Assembly (NCBI GenBank): GCA_017473905.1
Contig: JAFUJA010000017.1
Coordinates: 1-43,642, forward strand
Length of the DNA stretch: 43,642 nucleotides
Source of the DNA: Lachnospiraceae bacterium
GTDB taxonomy: Bacteria > Bacillota > Clostridia > Lachnospirales > Lachnospiraceae
Direction: 5' to 3'
In this document: in pieces, positions 7,764 to 16,384 of the stretch
Layout: each line of letters starts with the position of its first letter
Numbering within the stretch: position 1 is the first letter of the stretch
Notes under the pieces: model-generated
Told to the model about the DNA's origin: nothing
What the model saw: the letters and a program-made list of their open reading frames with translations, nothing else
Database searches by the model: none
Position numbers and translations under genes: made by a program

Positions 7764-8372
7764 CTAATCTTCTTTTAAAACCAGTTTTCTCATCATGGAA
7801 AGATACTCCTCAATCACGATGCGATACCCTTCTTCGTCAAACTCTTCTTCCTCATAAGCTTCCCGCAAAAGACCATCCAAGGTAAAACCAATGGTCATAT
7901 CCAGCTGTTTGCGTTTAACATCTTCTTTAAAAAGACCTTCATCCACCTGCTCGAACACCTTATTCTTTGCATTGGTATAAGCTGCAAGGTACTCTCCTAT
8001 GGCTTCCAGTGCCTCTTCATCTTTCTCTCTTTCAAGGGAAGATAAAAACAAAGGAATACAGGGATAGGACTTTCTGACAAGAAGCTTTGTTTTCTCAAAC
8101 TGGAGCTGTGTTGCAAAATAGTCCTCCGGCTGACGGTTCGTCATTGCCAGAAGTTCCATATTCATATATTTTACCGCATAATCGGTTACGAAGGTATACA
8201 GACCCAGCTTATTATCAAAATAATGGAACCAGAGACCTTTACTGATTCCGGCTTCTTTTACCATTTCATCCGTACTGGCTCTTTTATATCCGTTTTTGGC
8301 AAAGACCTTCATTGCACCGTTAATCATACGGTCCTGCTTTTCTTTTTTTAAATCAAAAAATTTCTCGTTCAT
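7764..8372 (-). CDS. TetR/AcrR family transcriptional regulator
   Basis: A 202-residue DNA-binding regulator. The amino-terminal TetR helix-turn-helix is typical: MINGAMKVFAKNGYKRASTDEMVKEAGISKGLWFHYF-DNK, with the recognition helix at about residues 36-50. The carboxy-terminal ligand-binding domain is helical and acidic, with no recognisable ligand signature. I chose the ATG at 8372, which follows GGGGTGGG; the ATG six codons upstream has no ribosome binding site. A good promoter (-35 TTGAAT at 8442-8447, -10 TAATAT at 8419-8424, 17 apart) and a near-palindrome at 8394-8412 over the start point suggest autorepression. The divergent acidic membrane protein may share this control region. Confidence 0.9.
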   Translation of the reverse strand: MNEKFFDLKKEKQDRMINGAMKVFAKNGYKRASTDEMVKEAGISKGLWFHYFDNKLGLYTFVTDYAVKYMNMELLAMTNRQPEDYFATQLQFEKTKLLVRKSYPCIPLFLSSLEREKDEEALEAIGEYLAAYTNAKNKVFEQVDEGLFKEDVKRKQLDMTIGFTLDGLLREAYEEEEFDEEGYRIVIEEYLSMMRKLVLKED

Positions 8373-8393
8373 GACCCACCCCGGTTTCATGTT

Positions 8394-8412
8394 ATTGACT
8401 TTAAGAGTCGAT
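8394..8412. promoter_or_regulatory. Candidate operator of the TetR regulator
   Basis: The 19-base sequence ATTGACTTTAAGAGTCGAT matches its own reverse complement at 14 positions. It falls just downstream of the regulator's -10 box, overlapping the expected transcription start. Size and placement are typical of TetR operators; binding is not shown. Confidence 0.4.
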
Positions 8413-8418
8413 ATCCCT

Positions 8419-8447
8419 ATATTACCATAGTGTTTTTTTCAATTCAA
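8419..8447 (-). promoter_or_regulatory. Promoter of the TetR gene
   Basis: On the minus strand TTGAAT (8447-8442) is separated by 17 bases from TAATAT (8424-8419), a close match to a housekeeping sigma factor promoter. Transcription would start within or near the palindrome at 8394-8412. Confidence 0.55.
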
Positions 8448-8553
8448 TCCCAAATCCCACAGAAATAAAACTTTTTTTGCATAATCTCTTCCCATTTTCC
8501 CAAAATAGTATTAAAATAGTAAATATTCAAGATGCCGAAAGGAGTACACAAAG

Positions 8554-8982
8554 ATGAAAAAATCAACAGGTATATTATTATTTGGCCTGGGCGTAGCTGT
8601 AACTGCTGCCGGTGCATACTATGTATATAAGAACCAGGACAAATTTTTTAAAACAGAAGAGGTGGTAAATCCCGACGGAACCACCCAGACAAAGCGCACA
8701 TACCTTTCTTTAGATATGGATTCTGCGAAGGCTAAGGTAAACGAAACAATTACCAAAACCAAAGAAAAAGCACAGGAAACATGGAAAAAGGTTGAAGAAA
8801 AAATCGAAGAATCCAAAGCTTCAAAGGAAGGCTCTTCTGAAGTTCTCTTCGAAGATGACTTAGCAGTTACTGCTGAGGAAACTGCTGAGACTGCTGAAAT
8901 GAATGCAGATGCTGCAGCAGAAGTTCTGGAGGAAGATTTAGAAGAAGAAGTTGCCGATATCATTGCTGAATCAGCTGAATAA
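8554..8982 (+). CDS. Small membrane-anchored acidic protein
   Basis: A 142-residue protein with one amino-terminal transmembrane helix (about residues 5-26), a short polar linker (TTQTKRTYLSLDM), a charged helical stretch rich in Lys and Glu (60-90) that could form a coiled coil, and a very acidic Ala/Glu tail. The architecture recalls YtxH-type stress proteins, but the sequence does not let me assign it to that family. The start follows AAAGGAG. It stands alone, divergent from the TetR gene, and ends at a strong terminator. It may respond to the TetR regulator; that is inference. No enzyme motif is present. Confidence 0.75.
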   Translation: MKKSTGILLFGLGVAVTAAGAYYVYKNQDKFFKTEEVVNPDGTTQTKRTYLSLDMDSAKAKVNETITKTKEKAQETWKKVEEKIEESKASKEGSSEVLFEDDLAVTAEETAETAEMNADAAAEVLEEDLEEEVADIIAESAE

Positions 8983-8993
8983 ATTGCAAACAC

Positions 8994-9022
8994 AAAAGGG
9001 TCCTTTACCGGGACCCTTTTTC
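8994..9022. terminator. Intrinsic terminator, shared by convergent genes
   Basis: AAAAGGGTCC (8994-9003) pairs with GGACCCTTTT (9011-9020), followed by T on the plus strand and by a T run from the stem on the minus strand. It ends the acidic membrane protein gene and probably also the leftward glnS-DUF2225 unit. Confidence 0.88.
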
Positions 9023-9046
9023 ATTACTGATAATTCAATGATAACT

Positions 9047-9907
9047 CTATTTTTTCTCTCTTTTCTGAATAACTGCCTGTTTTAAAAGATTCTTTAACTC
9101 TCTTGTTTTGTCTTTGATTCTGCTGTTTGCCTTAGGGTGAACAAGAATTTCACCGATTAATTTGGCAGAAACTTCAAATGCATCCGTTTCATAAGCAAGT
9201 GCCGCAAGCATGTAATCAAAGGTAACTTCATCCATTCCGCAAATCGGGAAGGACTCTTTCTTTCTGGCAGAAACCATCCCTTCATAAGCCTTCTTTAAAA
9301 ACACAGCTTCTTTCTCACGATAAAATTCCGCACCCTCTGAATCTTCTTCCTGCACATACTCCGCCCAGCCGCGGTACAACCATGCAATTTTCAAACAAAT
9401 ATAGCCCTTTTCGCTGTCGGAAGCCGGTTTCACCACTGCGGTAAGAAGCGCAAGCTTACCTCTCTCTATGGCTTCTTCGTAAGAATATGTTTTTAAATTT
9501 ACAGGATTCTTGTAATAATGACTGGAAACCTCTTCTTTGATTTTACGAATCTGCATAGAGGTCATCGGTCCAAAACTTCGTGTTAATGCTGCGTATCCGC
9601 AACGTGGACATGCCACCACATCATATTTTACACTGTCAATATGCTGATAAAGAGGACGCAGGTCAATATCCGTATTCAGGAACTTAGCCTTATTACTCTT
9701 CATGGTTTTACTTTTAAAATCATGGTCGCACACGGGACAAGTATAAGACTTATCATAGATATAATCCTCTTCCAGCTCGTCCGGTGTCTTTATATGTACT
9801 TCTTCCTGCACTACGGAAGAAGAAGATTTCTTCTCTTCCTCCGTATAAATTTCCAGATTATCAAGTCCGCTAAACCCCAAATTCTCTAATTCAGAAAATA
9901 AATCCAC
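9047..9907 (-). CDS. DUF2225 family protein
   Basis: A 286-residue cytoplasmic protein of family DUF2225. After an acidic 45-residue lead it has two CxxC zinc-binding knuckles, CPVCDHDF (about 57-64) and ACPRCGYAALTRSF (99-112), joined by the family's DLRPLYQHID segment. The rest is helical and TPR-like (ERGKLALLTA, KIAWLYRGWAEY). Function is unknown. Translation starts at a GTG (9907) behind GGGGT; no ATG is available nearby. It begins 18 bases after the glnS stop, so the two are cotranscribed. Partial TPR character suggests a protein-interaction role, which is inference. Confidence 0.88.
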   Translation of the reverse strand: MDLFSELENLGFSGLDNLEIYTEEEKKSSSSVVQEEVHIKTPDELEEDYIYDKSYTCPVCDHDFKSKTMKSNKAKFLNTDIDLRPLYQHIDSVKYDVVACPRCGYAALTRSFGPMTSMQIRKIKEEVSSHYYKNPVNLKTYSYEEAIERGKLALLTAVVKPASDSEKGYICLKIAWLYRGWAEYVQEEDSEGAEFYREKEAVFLKKAYEGMVSARKKESFPICGMDEVTFDYMLAALAYETDAFEVSAKLIGEILVHPKANSRIKDKTRELKNLLKQAVIQKREKK

Positions 9908-9925
9908 GTAACTACCCCATTTCAG

Positions 9926-11641
9926 TTAATTATTCTTTGGTAAAACAAATGAACTCTTCAGTGAAACGATTCTGTTAAACACCGGTGCGCCGGGTTTGGA
10001 ATCTTTGTAATCCACACAGAAAAATCCGTTTCTTACAAACTGGAAGCTTTCATATTCTTTCGCATCTTTTAAAGAAGGTTCCATGTAACAATCCGTTAAA
10101 ACGGTTTTGGAATTGGGATTTACATTAATGCTTCCGTCTTCCTTGTTATACACACCCTTCTCTTCATCGATGATGTTCTCAAATAATCTTACCTCAGCCT
10201 GAATTGCTGTGGATGCATTTACCCAGTGAATGGTTCCTTTTACCTTACGGCCGTTGAATCCGGAGCCTGATTTGGTTTCGGGATCGTAGGTACAATGCAC
10301 TTCGATTACCTTGCCGTTTTCATCTTTTACGCAACCCGTACAGGTTACAAAGTAAGCATTCATGAGGCGGACTTCATTTCCGGGGAAGAGACGGAAATAT
10401 TTCTTGGGAGGTTCTTCCATGAAGTCTTCCCTTTCAATATATAATTCTCTTCCAAAGGGAACCATTCTGCTTCCCAGTTCCTCATTCTCAAGGTTGTTGG
10501 CAACCTCAAGCATTTCAACCTTACCTTCTTCGTAGTTATCAATGATTAACTTAACAGGATCCAAAATTGCCATCACTCTGGGACGTTTTAATTTTAAATC
10601 CTCTCTGATACAGAACTCAAGCATTGCCATATCAGCCACTGACTGCGCCTTGGATACACCGCAAAGTTCCACGAACTTTTTAATGGATTCAGGTGTATAA
10701 CCTCTTCTTCTCAAAGCGGCAACGGATACCAGTCTGGGATCATCCCAACCGTCTACAATACCATCCTCCACAAGCTTTTTGATATATCTCTTACCGGTTA
10801 CCACATTGTTCAGATAAAGCTTGGCAAACTCAATCTGTTTGGGAGGGTGGGGATATTCAAGCTTTCTTACAACCCAGTCATATAAAGGTCTGTGATCCTC
10901 AAACTCAAGGGTACATATAGAATGGGTAATTCCCTCAATGGCATCCTCAATAGGATGTGCAAAATCATACATGGGATAGATGCACCACTTATCTCCCGTT
11001 CTGTGATGCGTCATATGGGCAACACGGTAAATAACCGGGTCACGCATATTCATGTTGGGTGATGCCATATCGATACGTGCACGAAGAACTTTCTCTCCGT
11101 CTGCATACATACCGTTTTTCATATTTTCAAAAAGTGTCAGATTCTCTTCCACGCTTCTGGATGCATAAGGATCTTCCTTACCGGGTTCGGTTAAGGTACC
11201 TCTGTATTCCCTGATTTCTTCCGCAGTCAAATCGGAAACATAGGCCTTACCTTTCTTAATCAGGGTAATCGCACCTTCATACATCTGTTCAAAATAATCC
11301 GATGCAAAGAAAAGTCTGTCATCCCACTTTGCACCAAGCCACTTAATATCATCTAACTGTGAATTGACGAATTCCACTTTTTCCTTTGTGGGATTGGTAT
11401 CATCAAAACGCATGTTAAACATACCGTTATATTTCTCTGCAAGACCATAATTTAAAAGAATACTCTTTGCATGTCCGATATGAAGATACCCGTTGGGTTC
11501 CGGCGGGAATCTTGTATGTACGGTGTCATAAACACCCTCGCTTAAATCCTTGTCTATAATCTGTTCAATAAAATTTCGGGAAACAACCTCTGTTTCTTCT
11601 TTCTCGATTACTTCTCCGCTACATTCTTTTTCCATTTCCAT
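9926..11641 (-). CDS. glnS: Glutaminyl-tRNA synthetase
   Basis: A 571-residue class I aminoacyl-tRNA synthetase that charges tRNA-Gln. The HIGH motif is in [15 protein letters not shown] (residues 46-60). The catalytic core also shows the RFDDTNP loop, the GWDDPRL region and [10 protein letters not shown], and the anticodon-binding beta barrels follow. The second class I signature is unusual: at the place of E. coli's VMSKRKL this protein has VVTGKRYI, as I recall for other clostridial GlnRS. The start at 11641 follows GAGGAG. The upstream 255 bases contain no T-box. A direct GlnRS is notable because many Firmicutes use GatCAB instead. Confidence 0.95.
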   Translation of the reverse strand: MEMEKECSGEVIEKEETEVVSRNFIEQIIDKDLSEGVYDTVHTRFPPEPNGYLHIGHAKSILLNYGLAEKYNGMFNMRFDDTNPTKEKVEFVNSQLDDIKWLGAKWDDRLFFASDYFEQMYEGAITLIKKGKAYVSDLTAEEIREYRGTLTEPGKEDPYASRSVEENLTLFENMKNGMYADGEKVLRARIDMASPNMNMRDPVIYRVAHMTHHRTGDKWCIYPMYDFAHPIEDAIEGITHSICTLEFEDHRPLYDWVVRKLEYPHPPKQIEFAKLYLNNVVTGKRYIKKLVEDGIVDGWDDPRLVSVAALRRRGYTPESIKKFVELCGVSKAQSVADMAMLEFCIREDLKLKRPRVMAILDPVKLIIDNYEEGKVEMLEVANNLENEELGSRMVPFGRELYIEREDFMEEPPKKYFRLFPGNEVRLMNAYFVTCTGCVKDENGKVIEVHCTYDPETKSGSGFNGRKVKGTIHWVNASTAIQAEVRLFENIIDEEKGVYNKEDGSINVNPNSKTVLTDCYMEPSLKDAKEYESFQFVRNGFFCVDYKDSKPGAPVFNRIVSLKSSFVLPKNN

Positions 11642-11793
11642 GTTTCGCTCCTCGCAATGTTTCCCGTATCCACGGGTATATTTAAGTGATTATATCATAT
11701 TTCTGAGGGACAAACAAGTTTTTGTTTCCTGTTTTACAAGATTAGGAAGATTCTGTATAACTTTTAAAATATTTAAATGTTTCCTTGCTTATT

Positions 11794-11825
11794 TTGACAG
11801 TTTACAGTATAATTTTATCTATAAA
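11794..11825 (+). promoter_or_regulatory. Candidate promoter of the DHH phosphoesterase
   Basis: A perfect -35 TTGACA (11794-11799) is followed by an A/T-rich TCTATAAAT (11818-11826) at 18-20 bases, a rather long spacer. A TATAAT at 11808-11813 is too close to pair with it. It sits about 70 bases before the start codon. Confidence 0.35.
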
Positions 11826-11896
11826 TATGTTTTTCCTTTTTTATTAGGGGAACAGGGGATATTACGAAAACTATAATACTACAAGGAGATAAAACT

Positions 11897-12817
11897 ATGA
11901 GATTAATTACCCGTTCTGATTTTGATGGTTTGGCTTGCGGTGCACTCCTGAAAGAAGCCGGAATTATTGACTCCTGGAAGTTTGCTCATCCCAAGGATTT
12001 GCAGGATGGACTTGTGGAAATTACTGAAAATGACTGCCTTGCCAATGTACCTTATGTTGAGGGTTGCGGACTTTGGTTTGACCATCATTCCAGTGAACAT
12101 GAAAGAAACGAACTTGAAGGTATGTATGAAGGCGAAAGCCGTATTACTCCTTCCTGTGCACGTATCATTTATGAATACTATGGCGGCAAAACACGTTTTG
12201 CCCATTTTGACGATATGATGGAAGCGGTAGATAAGGTTGACTCCGGTAACCTTACGTTAGACGATATCCAGAATCCCAAGGGTTGGGTTTTAATCGGATT
12301 CTTAATGGATCCCCGTACAGGTCTGGGACGTTGGAGACAGTTTACCATTTCTAACTATCAGTTGATGGAGAAGCTCATGGAAGCATGCCGCACTATGAGC
12401 ACCGAAGAAATTCTTGCGCTTCCTGACGTACAGGAACGTATCGAAGTTTACTTCGAACAGACCGAAAAATTCAAAGAAATGGTGAAGGCTCACACCCGTG
12501 TTGAAAAGGATGTTATCATCTCCGACTTACGCGGCGTGGATCCGATTTACTCCGGTAACCGTTTCATGATTTACAGCATGTATCCCGAGCAGAACATTTC
12601 CGTATGGATTGTAAACGGCAAGGGTGGCAAAGGATGCTCCTGTGCCGTAGGTTACAGTATTTTGAACAGAACTTCCAACGTGGACGTAGGAAGCCTGATG
12701 TTAAAATACGGCGGTGGCGGTCACAAGGCTGTTGGTACCTGCCAGTTTAGCGATGAAGAAATGGATGAAAATATCGCAAAGCTTTTAGATGAAATCATCA
12801 ATTACGTTGAAGAATAA
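11897..12817 (+). CDS. DHH family phosphoesterase (exopolyphosphatase-like)
   Basis: A 306-residue cytoplasmic metal-dependent phosphoesterase. It has the DHH motifs SDFDGLACG (residues 7-15) and FDHHSSEHE (about 54-62), plus a carboxy-terminal DHHA1 domain ending in the GGGGHKAVG nucleotide/substrate loop. The family includes exopolyphosphatases, nanoRNases and cyclic dinucleotide phosphodiesterases; the substrate cannot be chosen from sequence alone. AAGGAG precedes the ATG. It is monocistronic, with its own promoter and a strong terminator at 12829. The absence of membrane or PAS/GGDEF segments argues against a GdpP-type enzyme. Confidence 0.9.
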   Translation: MRLITRSDFDGLACGALLKEAGIIDSWKFAHPKDLQDGLVEITENDCLANVPYVEGCGLWFDHHSSEHERNELEGMYEGESRITPSCARIIYEYYGGKTRFAHFDDMMEAVDKVDSGNLTLDDIQNPKGWVLIGFLMDPRTGLGRWRQFTISNYQLMEKLMEACRTMSTEEILALPDVQERIEVYFEQTEKFKEMVKAHTRVEKDVIISDLRGVDPIYSGNRFMIYSMYPEQNISVWIVNGKGGKGCSCAVGYSILNRTSNVDVGSLMLKYGGGGHKAVGTCQFSDEEMDENIAKLLDEIINYVEE

Positions 12818-12828
12818 ATTGTATGTAG

Positions 12829-12854
12829 AACCCGCTCTTACGAGCGGGTTTTTC
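12829..12854 (+). terminator. Intrinsic terminator after the DHH gene
   Basis: AACCCGCTC (12829-12837) pairs with GAGCGGGTT (12842-12850) around TTAC, followed by T on the plus strand. The opposite strand also lies at the end of the convergent membrane protein gene. Confidence 0.9.
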
Positions 12855-12857
12855 TTT

Positions 12858-13223
12858 TTAGGCCACTTCCTCCAAAGGAAGAAAAAGTGCAATAACCGCC
12901 TTTGTACACATTGCAATTGCAAAATAAATCAATGCCACAATAGGATTACCGATAATCCAGATATTCCATCCGAAAATCTGAATAATCAGCATAATCACAC
13001 CGATTGCGCCTACTACACTTCCCACCACCGATACGGGATGAGAGGGGCTAATCATCACATAGCCCATGGTATTCATCAGATAAAAGAAAACGCCTAAAAT
13101 ACCAAGTGTAATTGCCGCGGAACGGGGCCCGTCAATAAAAAGAAAAGAGACACCAAAAAGACCCATCCAGAACAATACAATGGCAAGGACGATTTCAAGA
13201 ATATACATCCATCTGCTTCTCAT
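12858..13223 (-). CDS. Four-helix membrane protein of unknown function
   Basis: A 121-residue protein made almost entirely of four hydrophobic helices (about 7-30, 36-57, 65-86, 90-113), with a short basic amino terminus (MRSRW) that orients it with the amino end inside. I recognise no family. GGAGG precedes the ATG at 13223. It is convergent with the DHH phosphoesterase and divergent from asnB, with no cotranscribed partner. Nothing in the sequence points to a substrate or partner. Confidence 0.65.
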   Translation of the reverse strand: MRSRWMYILEIVLAIVLFWMGLFGVSFLFIDGPRSAAITLGILGVFFYLMNTMGYVMISPSHPVSVVGSVVGAIGVIMLIIQIFGWNIWIIGNPIVALIYFAIAMCTKAVIALFLPLEEVA

Positions 13224-13379
13224 AATTATTCCTCCGTTTTTTACTGTCTTACAAGATTATTATTTTCTTTTCTTTGCAAAATACTCTTGCTTCACTTCAT
13301 TCCCATAATTTGCCTTGGATGTATACTTTTTTCACATCCTGAATACAATAAAATGATTATGCATACAGGAGGCAAAACA

Positions 13380-15209
13380 ATGAGCGGTTTTGCCGGTTTT
13401 TACCAAAAAAATTCTTTACTTAGCAATTCCAGATACCACTATTCTCTTTTAGAAAAAATGATTCATACCCAGAAACACAGACAGTCTGCCAAAAGCAAAA
13501 TGGAAAACCTTCTTCTGACAGACACTTTTGCATTGGCTTCCACAGATAAAATCTATTCCCGTAAAATGTACGGCCGTACTTATCAATTTCTTTTATGTGG
13601 TGAAATCTACAATACGGAAGCATTAAAAAAAGAAATCATGCTTGCTGACAATACCTTAGACTGCGACACCATGGAAGAAGTAATTCTCTGTGGTTTCTTA
13701 TGTTTCGGCGAAAGTTTTTTCCGTAAATTAAAAGGATGTTTTTCCTTCATTCTTGTGGAAGAAGAAAGCAAAAGTCTGTATCTGGTCAGGGATTCCTTTG
13801 GCTGCAGACCTCTTTTTTATACCAGAACGGAGACCACTCTTTTATTTGCTACAGAATTAAAAGCATTGCTTGCCCATCCCGACTGCAAAGCAGTTTTAGA
13901 TAAAAAGGGATTAAATGAGGTATTCTCCTTAGGACCTGCAAGAACCCCCGGCTGCGGCGTTTTTGCCAACTTCTGCGAAGTAGAGCCGGGACACTTCCTT
14001 CGGGTTACACCTCTCGGGGAAGAAAGTGTTGCTTACTGGAGTTTAGAAGCTGCCCCTCACACCGACTCCTACGAGGAAACCGTTGAAAAAACAAGCGACC
14101 TTGTAAGAAAAGCAATCCTTTCCCAGTGTAGTCCCGCTGAAGATGTGGGTACTCTTTTATCCGGTGGTCTTGACTCCAGTGTCGTAACCGCTGTGTGTGC
14201 CGGTGTTTTAAAAGAAAAGAATCTTCCCCTGAGAACTTATTCTTTTGATTATAAAGAAAACGACAAACACTTTACATCCAACGACTTCCAGCCCTCTCAG
14301 GACCGTCCTTACGTGGATGCCATGGTTTCTTACCTTGGCACGGAACACACCTATCTGGAATGTTCACAGGAAGCTCTGTTTGAAACCCTTGAGGCTTCTC
14401 TTACCTCCCACGATCTGCCTCCTATGGGTGATATTGATGCATCCCTTTTATACTTTAGCCGTATCGTTGCCAAAGACTGCCCCATCGTTTTAACCGGGGA
14501 ATGTGCGGATGAAGTGTTTGGCGGCTACCCCTGGTTCCATAAAAAAGAAATGCTTGCAAGAACAACATTCCCCTGGACACCAAGTGCCGAACCCCGCAAG
14601 GTATTTTTAAAAGAGGATTTCGTGGAAACCCTTGGAATGGATGATTATATTGCAGCTGCTTATGAGAACACATTAAAAAAGATTTCTTATCTTCCCTCTG
14701 ATACAGAGGAAGACAGAGCAAAAAGAAGAAACGGTTACTTAAGTCTTTCCTGGTTCGGTGCAACCCTTTTAAACAGAATGGAGCGTTGTGGTGCTTCCGC
14801 AGGACTTTGCGCCAGAGTGCCCTTTGCTGACAGGGATTTGGCAGAATACGTATATAACGCGCCCTGGGATATGAAATTACGGGATGGCGTTGTGAAGAAC
14901 CTTCTCAGGGAATCATTCAGGAAAGACTTACCCGAAGAAGTGCTCTTCCGCCGGAAATCTCCTTACCCGAAGACCTACCATCCTGCATATGAAAACCTGT
15001 TAAAAGCACGCCTTACGGAAATCATCACGGATTCTGCTTCCCCTCTTCACATGTTCGTGGAAAAAGAAAAAATCCTTTCCTTCATTGCAGGAGAAAAGGA
15101 TTATGGTGCGCCCTGGTACGGTCAGTTAATGGCCGGTCCCCAGATGATGGCATATCTGATTCAGATGGATTACTGGATGAGGAAGTATCGGATTGAAGTT
15201 GTGATTTAG
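13380..15209 (+). CDS. asnB: Asparagine synthetase B with a disabled glutaminase domain
   Basis: A 609-residue AsnB-family protein. The ATP-dependent synthetase half is intact: PP-loop LLSGGLDSSVV (residues 259-269), LTGECADEVFGGY (371-383) and RVPFADRDLAEYV. The amino-terminal glutaminase half is not. The catalytic Cys2 is Ser (AGC, 13383-13385), the HRGPD motif reads HRQSAK, and NGEIYN reads CGEIYN. AsnB enzymes lacking Cys2 use free ammonia instead of glutamine, so this one should make asparagine from ammonia, or amidate another substrate. The ATG at 13380 has a perfect AGGAGG; the longer frame to 13287 does not. The gene is alone and is followed by the structured element at 15240. Confidence 0.9.
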   Translation: MSGFAGFYQKNSLLSNSRYHYSLLEKMIHTQKHRQSAKSKMENLLLTDTFALASTDKIYSRKMYGRTYQFLLCGEIYNTEALKKEIMLADNTLDCDTMEEVILCGFLCFGESFFRKLKGCFSFILVEEESKSLYLVRDSFGCRPLFYTRTETTLLFATELKALLAHPDCKAVLDKKGLNEVFSLGPARTPGCGVFANFCEVEPGHFLRVTPLGEESVAYWSLEAAPHTDSYEETVEKTSDLVRKAILSQCSPAEDVGTLLSGGLDSSVVTAVCAGVLKEKNLPLRTYSFDYKENDKHFTSNDFQPSQDRPYVDAMVSYLGTEHTYLECSQEALFETLEASLTSHDLPPMGDIDASLLYFSRIVAKDCPIVLTGECADEVFGGYPWFHKKEMLARTTFPWTPSAEPRKVFLKEDFVETLGMDDYIAAAYENTLKKISYLPSDTEEDRAKRRNGYLSLSWFGATLLNRMERCGASAGLCARVPFADRDLAEYVYNAPWDMKLRDGVVKNLLRESFRKDLPEEVLFRRKSPYPKTYHPAYENLLKARLTEIITDSASPLHMFVEKEKILSFIAGEKDYGAPWYGQLMAGPQMMAYLIQMDYWMRKYRIEVVI

Positions 15210-15239
15210 GATTGAAGGGATAAATACGGTATCAGTACG

Positions 15240-15370
15240 AAAAACATGAATATTTCAACGCAGGTATGCTCTCGCTGCCCTCGTCTCGTAGCGGTACATA
15301 GGGTTCCAAAATACGGAACCCAAGAACCGACGGACTCACAGCACCTGCTTATGAAATATTCATGTTTTTT
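15240..15370. repeat. 131-base branched inverted-repeat element
   Basis: Outer arms of 18 bases match perfectly: AAAAACATGAATATTTCA at 15240-15257 and its complement at 15352-15369. Inside are GCAGGT/ACCTGC (15260-15265 with 15343-15348) and a GGGTTCC/GGAACCC hairpin (15301-15307 with 15315-15321), with partial pairing between (GTAGCGGT with ACCGACGG). It sits between convergent asnB and the LRR gene, with T runs off both outer arms, so it could end transcription both ways. Size and shape also fit a miniature mobile or extragenic repeat, or a structured RNA. No frame or flanking duplication is obvious. Confidence 0.6.
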
Positions 15371-15399
15371 ATATAACTTGTGATGGAATCAAATAACTC

Positions 15400-16374
15400 C
15401 TAGTCTTCTACTTTTCTATATCCGTATATGATATTATCTTCTAATAATAAAATCACATTTCTACCATTTCTTTTGCTGGTTGCTATAGCTTCGTTTGTCT
15501 TAGTTTTATTTACAGCCCAATACTCATACTCCAAGCGTTTGAACGTGTCCAGTTCCACGGGAAAATAAAAATCATGATTGAAAGTCTCAGTGTCCACGCT
15601 CCTATAATAATAAGAGTTATTAATATACTTTACAGGAACACCATAATAAGCACTATCCGGAAAATTTAATTCTTTCATACTTTTGCCTGACAAAGGAGTA
15701 CCGACTAATGCTTCAGGATGAATACTTTGTAACCCCTCCGGCCATGTAACATGTTCCAGTTTTTCACACCCATAAAAAAATTCCCTAGGGATATCCGTAA
15801 TCTGATTGGACATGGTAACTTTCTTCAACTTTTCACAATTACAAAATACGCCTTCTCCCACATAATCTGTTCCCTCCGGGAGAACAATTTCTTTTATCGC
15901 CGTACCGGCAAATGCGTACTCCCAGATACCTAACCCTGAAACCTGCTCCGGAAATTCAATCCGACTCAGTTTTTTTCCTTTGATATAATCTATATTTTTA
16001 ATCGTAGAAGGAAGCTTTACCTTTTTCAGGGTATCACTGCTTACAGCCACAAAAGTAATGCCTTCTTCAATATTCAAAACCCGTATATTGGTTGTTCCAA
16101 TACCATCCAGCTTCGTCACTTGTTTTCCCTTATATTCGGAAGGAACATTCACAACCCAGGCAGTGCTGAAAACTTTAATCCTTTCCGGTTTATCTTCATC
16201 AATCCAGAAGCGCGTGTTAAACAATCTCAAATACAGATACAATAATATAAAAAATGCCACTGCCACAATGAAAATAATCCGCTCTTTACGGCGCTTCTGT
16301 TCCAATGCAGCCTCATACGCCTGAATTCCTTCTCTTACACTCTCTAATTTACTATTTTCAACATTGTAATCCAT
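15400..16374 (-). CDS. Membrane-anchored leucine-rich repeat protein (BspA type)
   Basis: A 324-residue protein with a cytoplasmic charged head, one transmembrane helix (about residues 31-53) and an extracellular region containing about five BspA-type leucine-rich repeats (for example AIKEIVLPEGTDYVGEGVF, LKKVTMSNQITDIP, LEHVTWPEGLQSI). Such repeats form a protein-binding solenoid. The last 100 residues are a non-repeat domain. The ATG at 16374 follows AAGGAG. It is the last of four leftward orphan envelope genes. A partner or target is not apparent. Confidence 0.78.
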   Translation of the reverse strand: MDYNVENSKLESVREGIQAYEAALEQKRRKERIIFIVAVAFFILLYLYLRLFNTRFWIDEDKPERIKVFSTAWVVNVPSEYKGKQVTKLDGIGTTNIRVLNIEEGITFVAVSSDTLKKVKLPSTIKNIDYIKGKKLSRIEFPEQVSGLGIWEYAFAGTAIKEIVLPEGTDYVGEGVFCNCEKLKKVTMSNQITDIPREFFYGCEKLEHVTWPEGLQSIHPEALVGTPLSGKSMKELNFPDSAYYGVPVKYINNSYYYRSVDTETFNHDFYFPVELDTFKRLEYEYWAVNKTKTNEAIATSKRNGRNVILLLEDNIIYGYRKVED

Positions 16375-16384
16375 TTTTTTCTCC

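Noticed and set aside
8619-8993. A 124-codon leftward Ser/Ala-rich frame
   Set aside because: Antisense shadow of the acidic Glu/Ala protein at 8554-8982, with no ribosome binding site.
11642-11896. Search for a T-box upstream of glnS
   Set aside because: No GGTGG-type antiterminator sequence, specifier loop or terminator could be seen in the 255-base gap.
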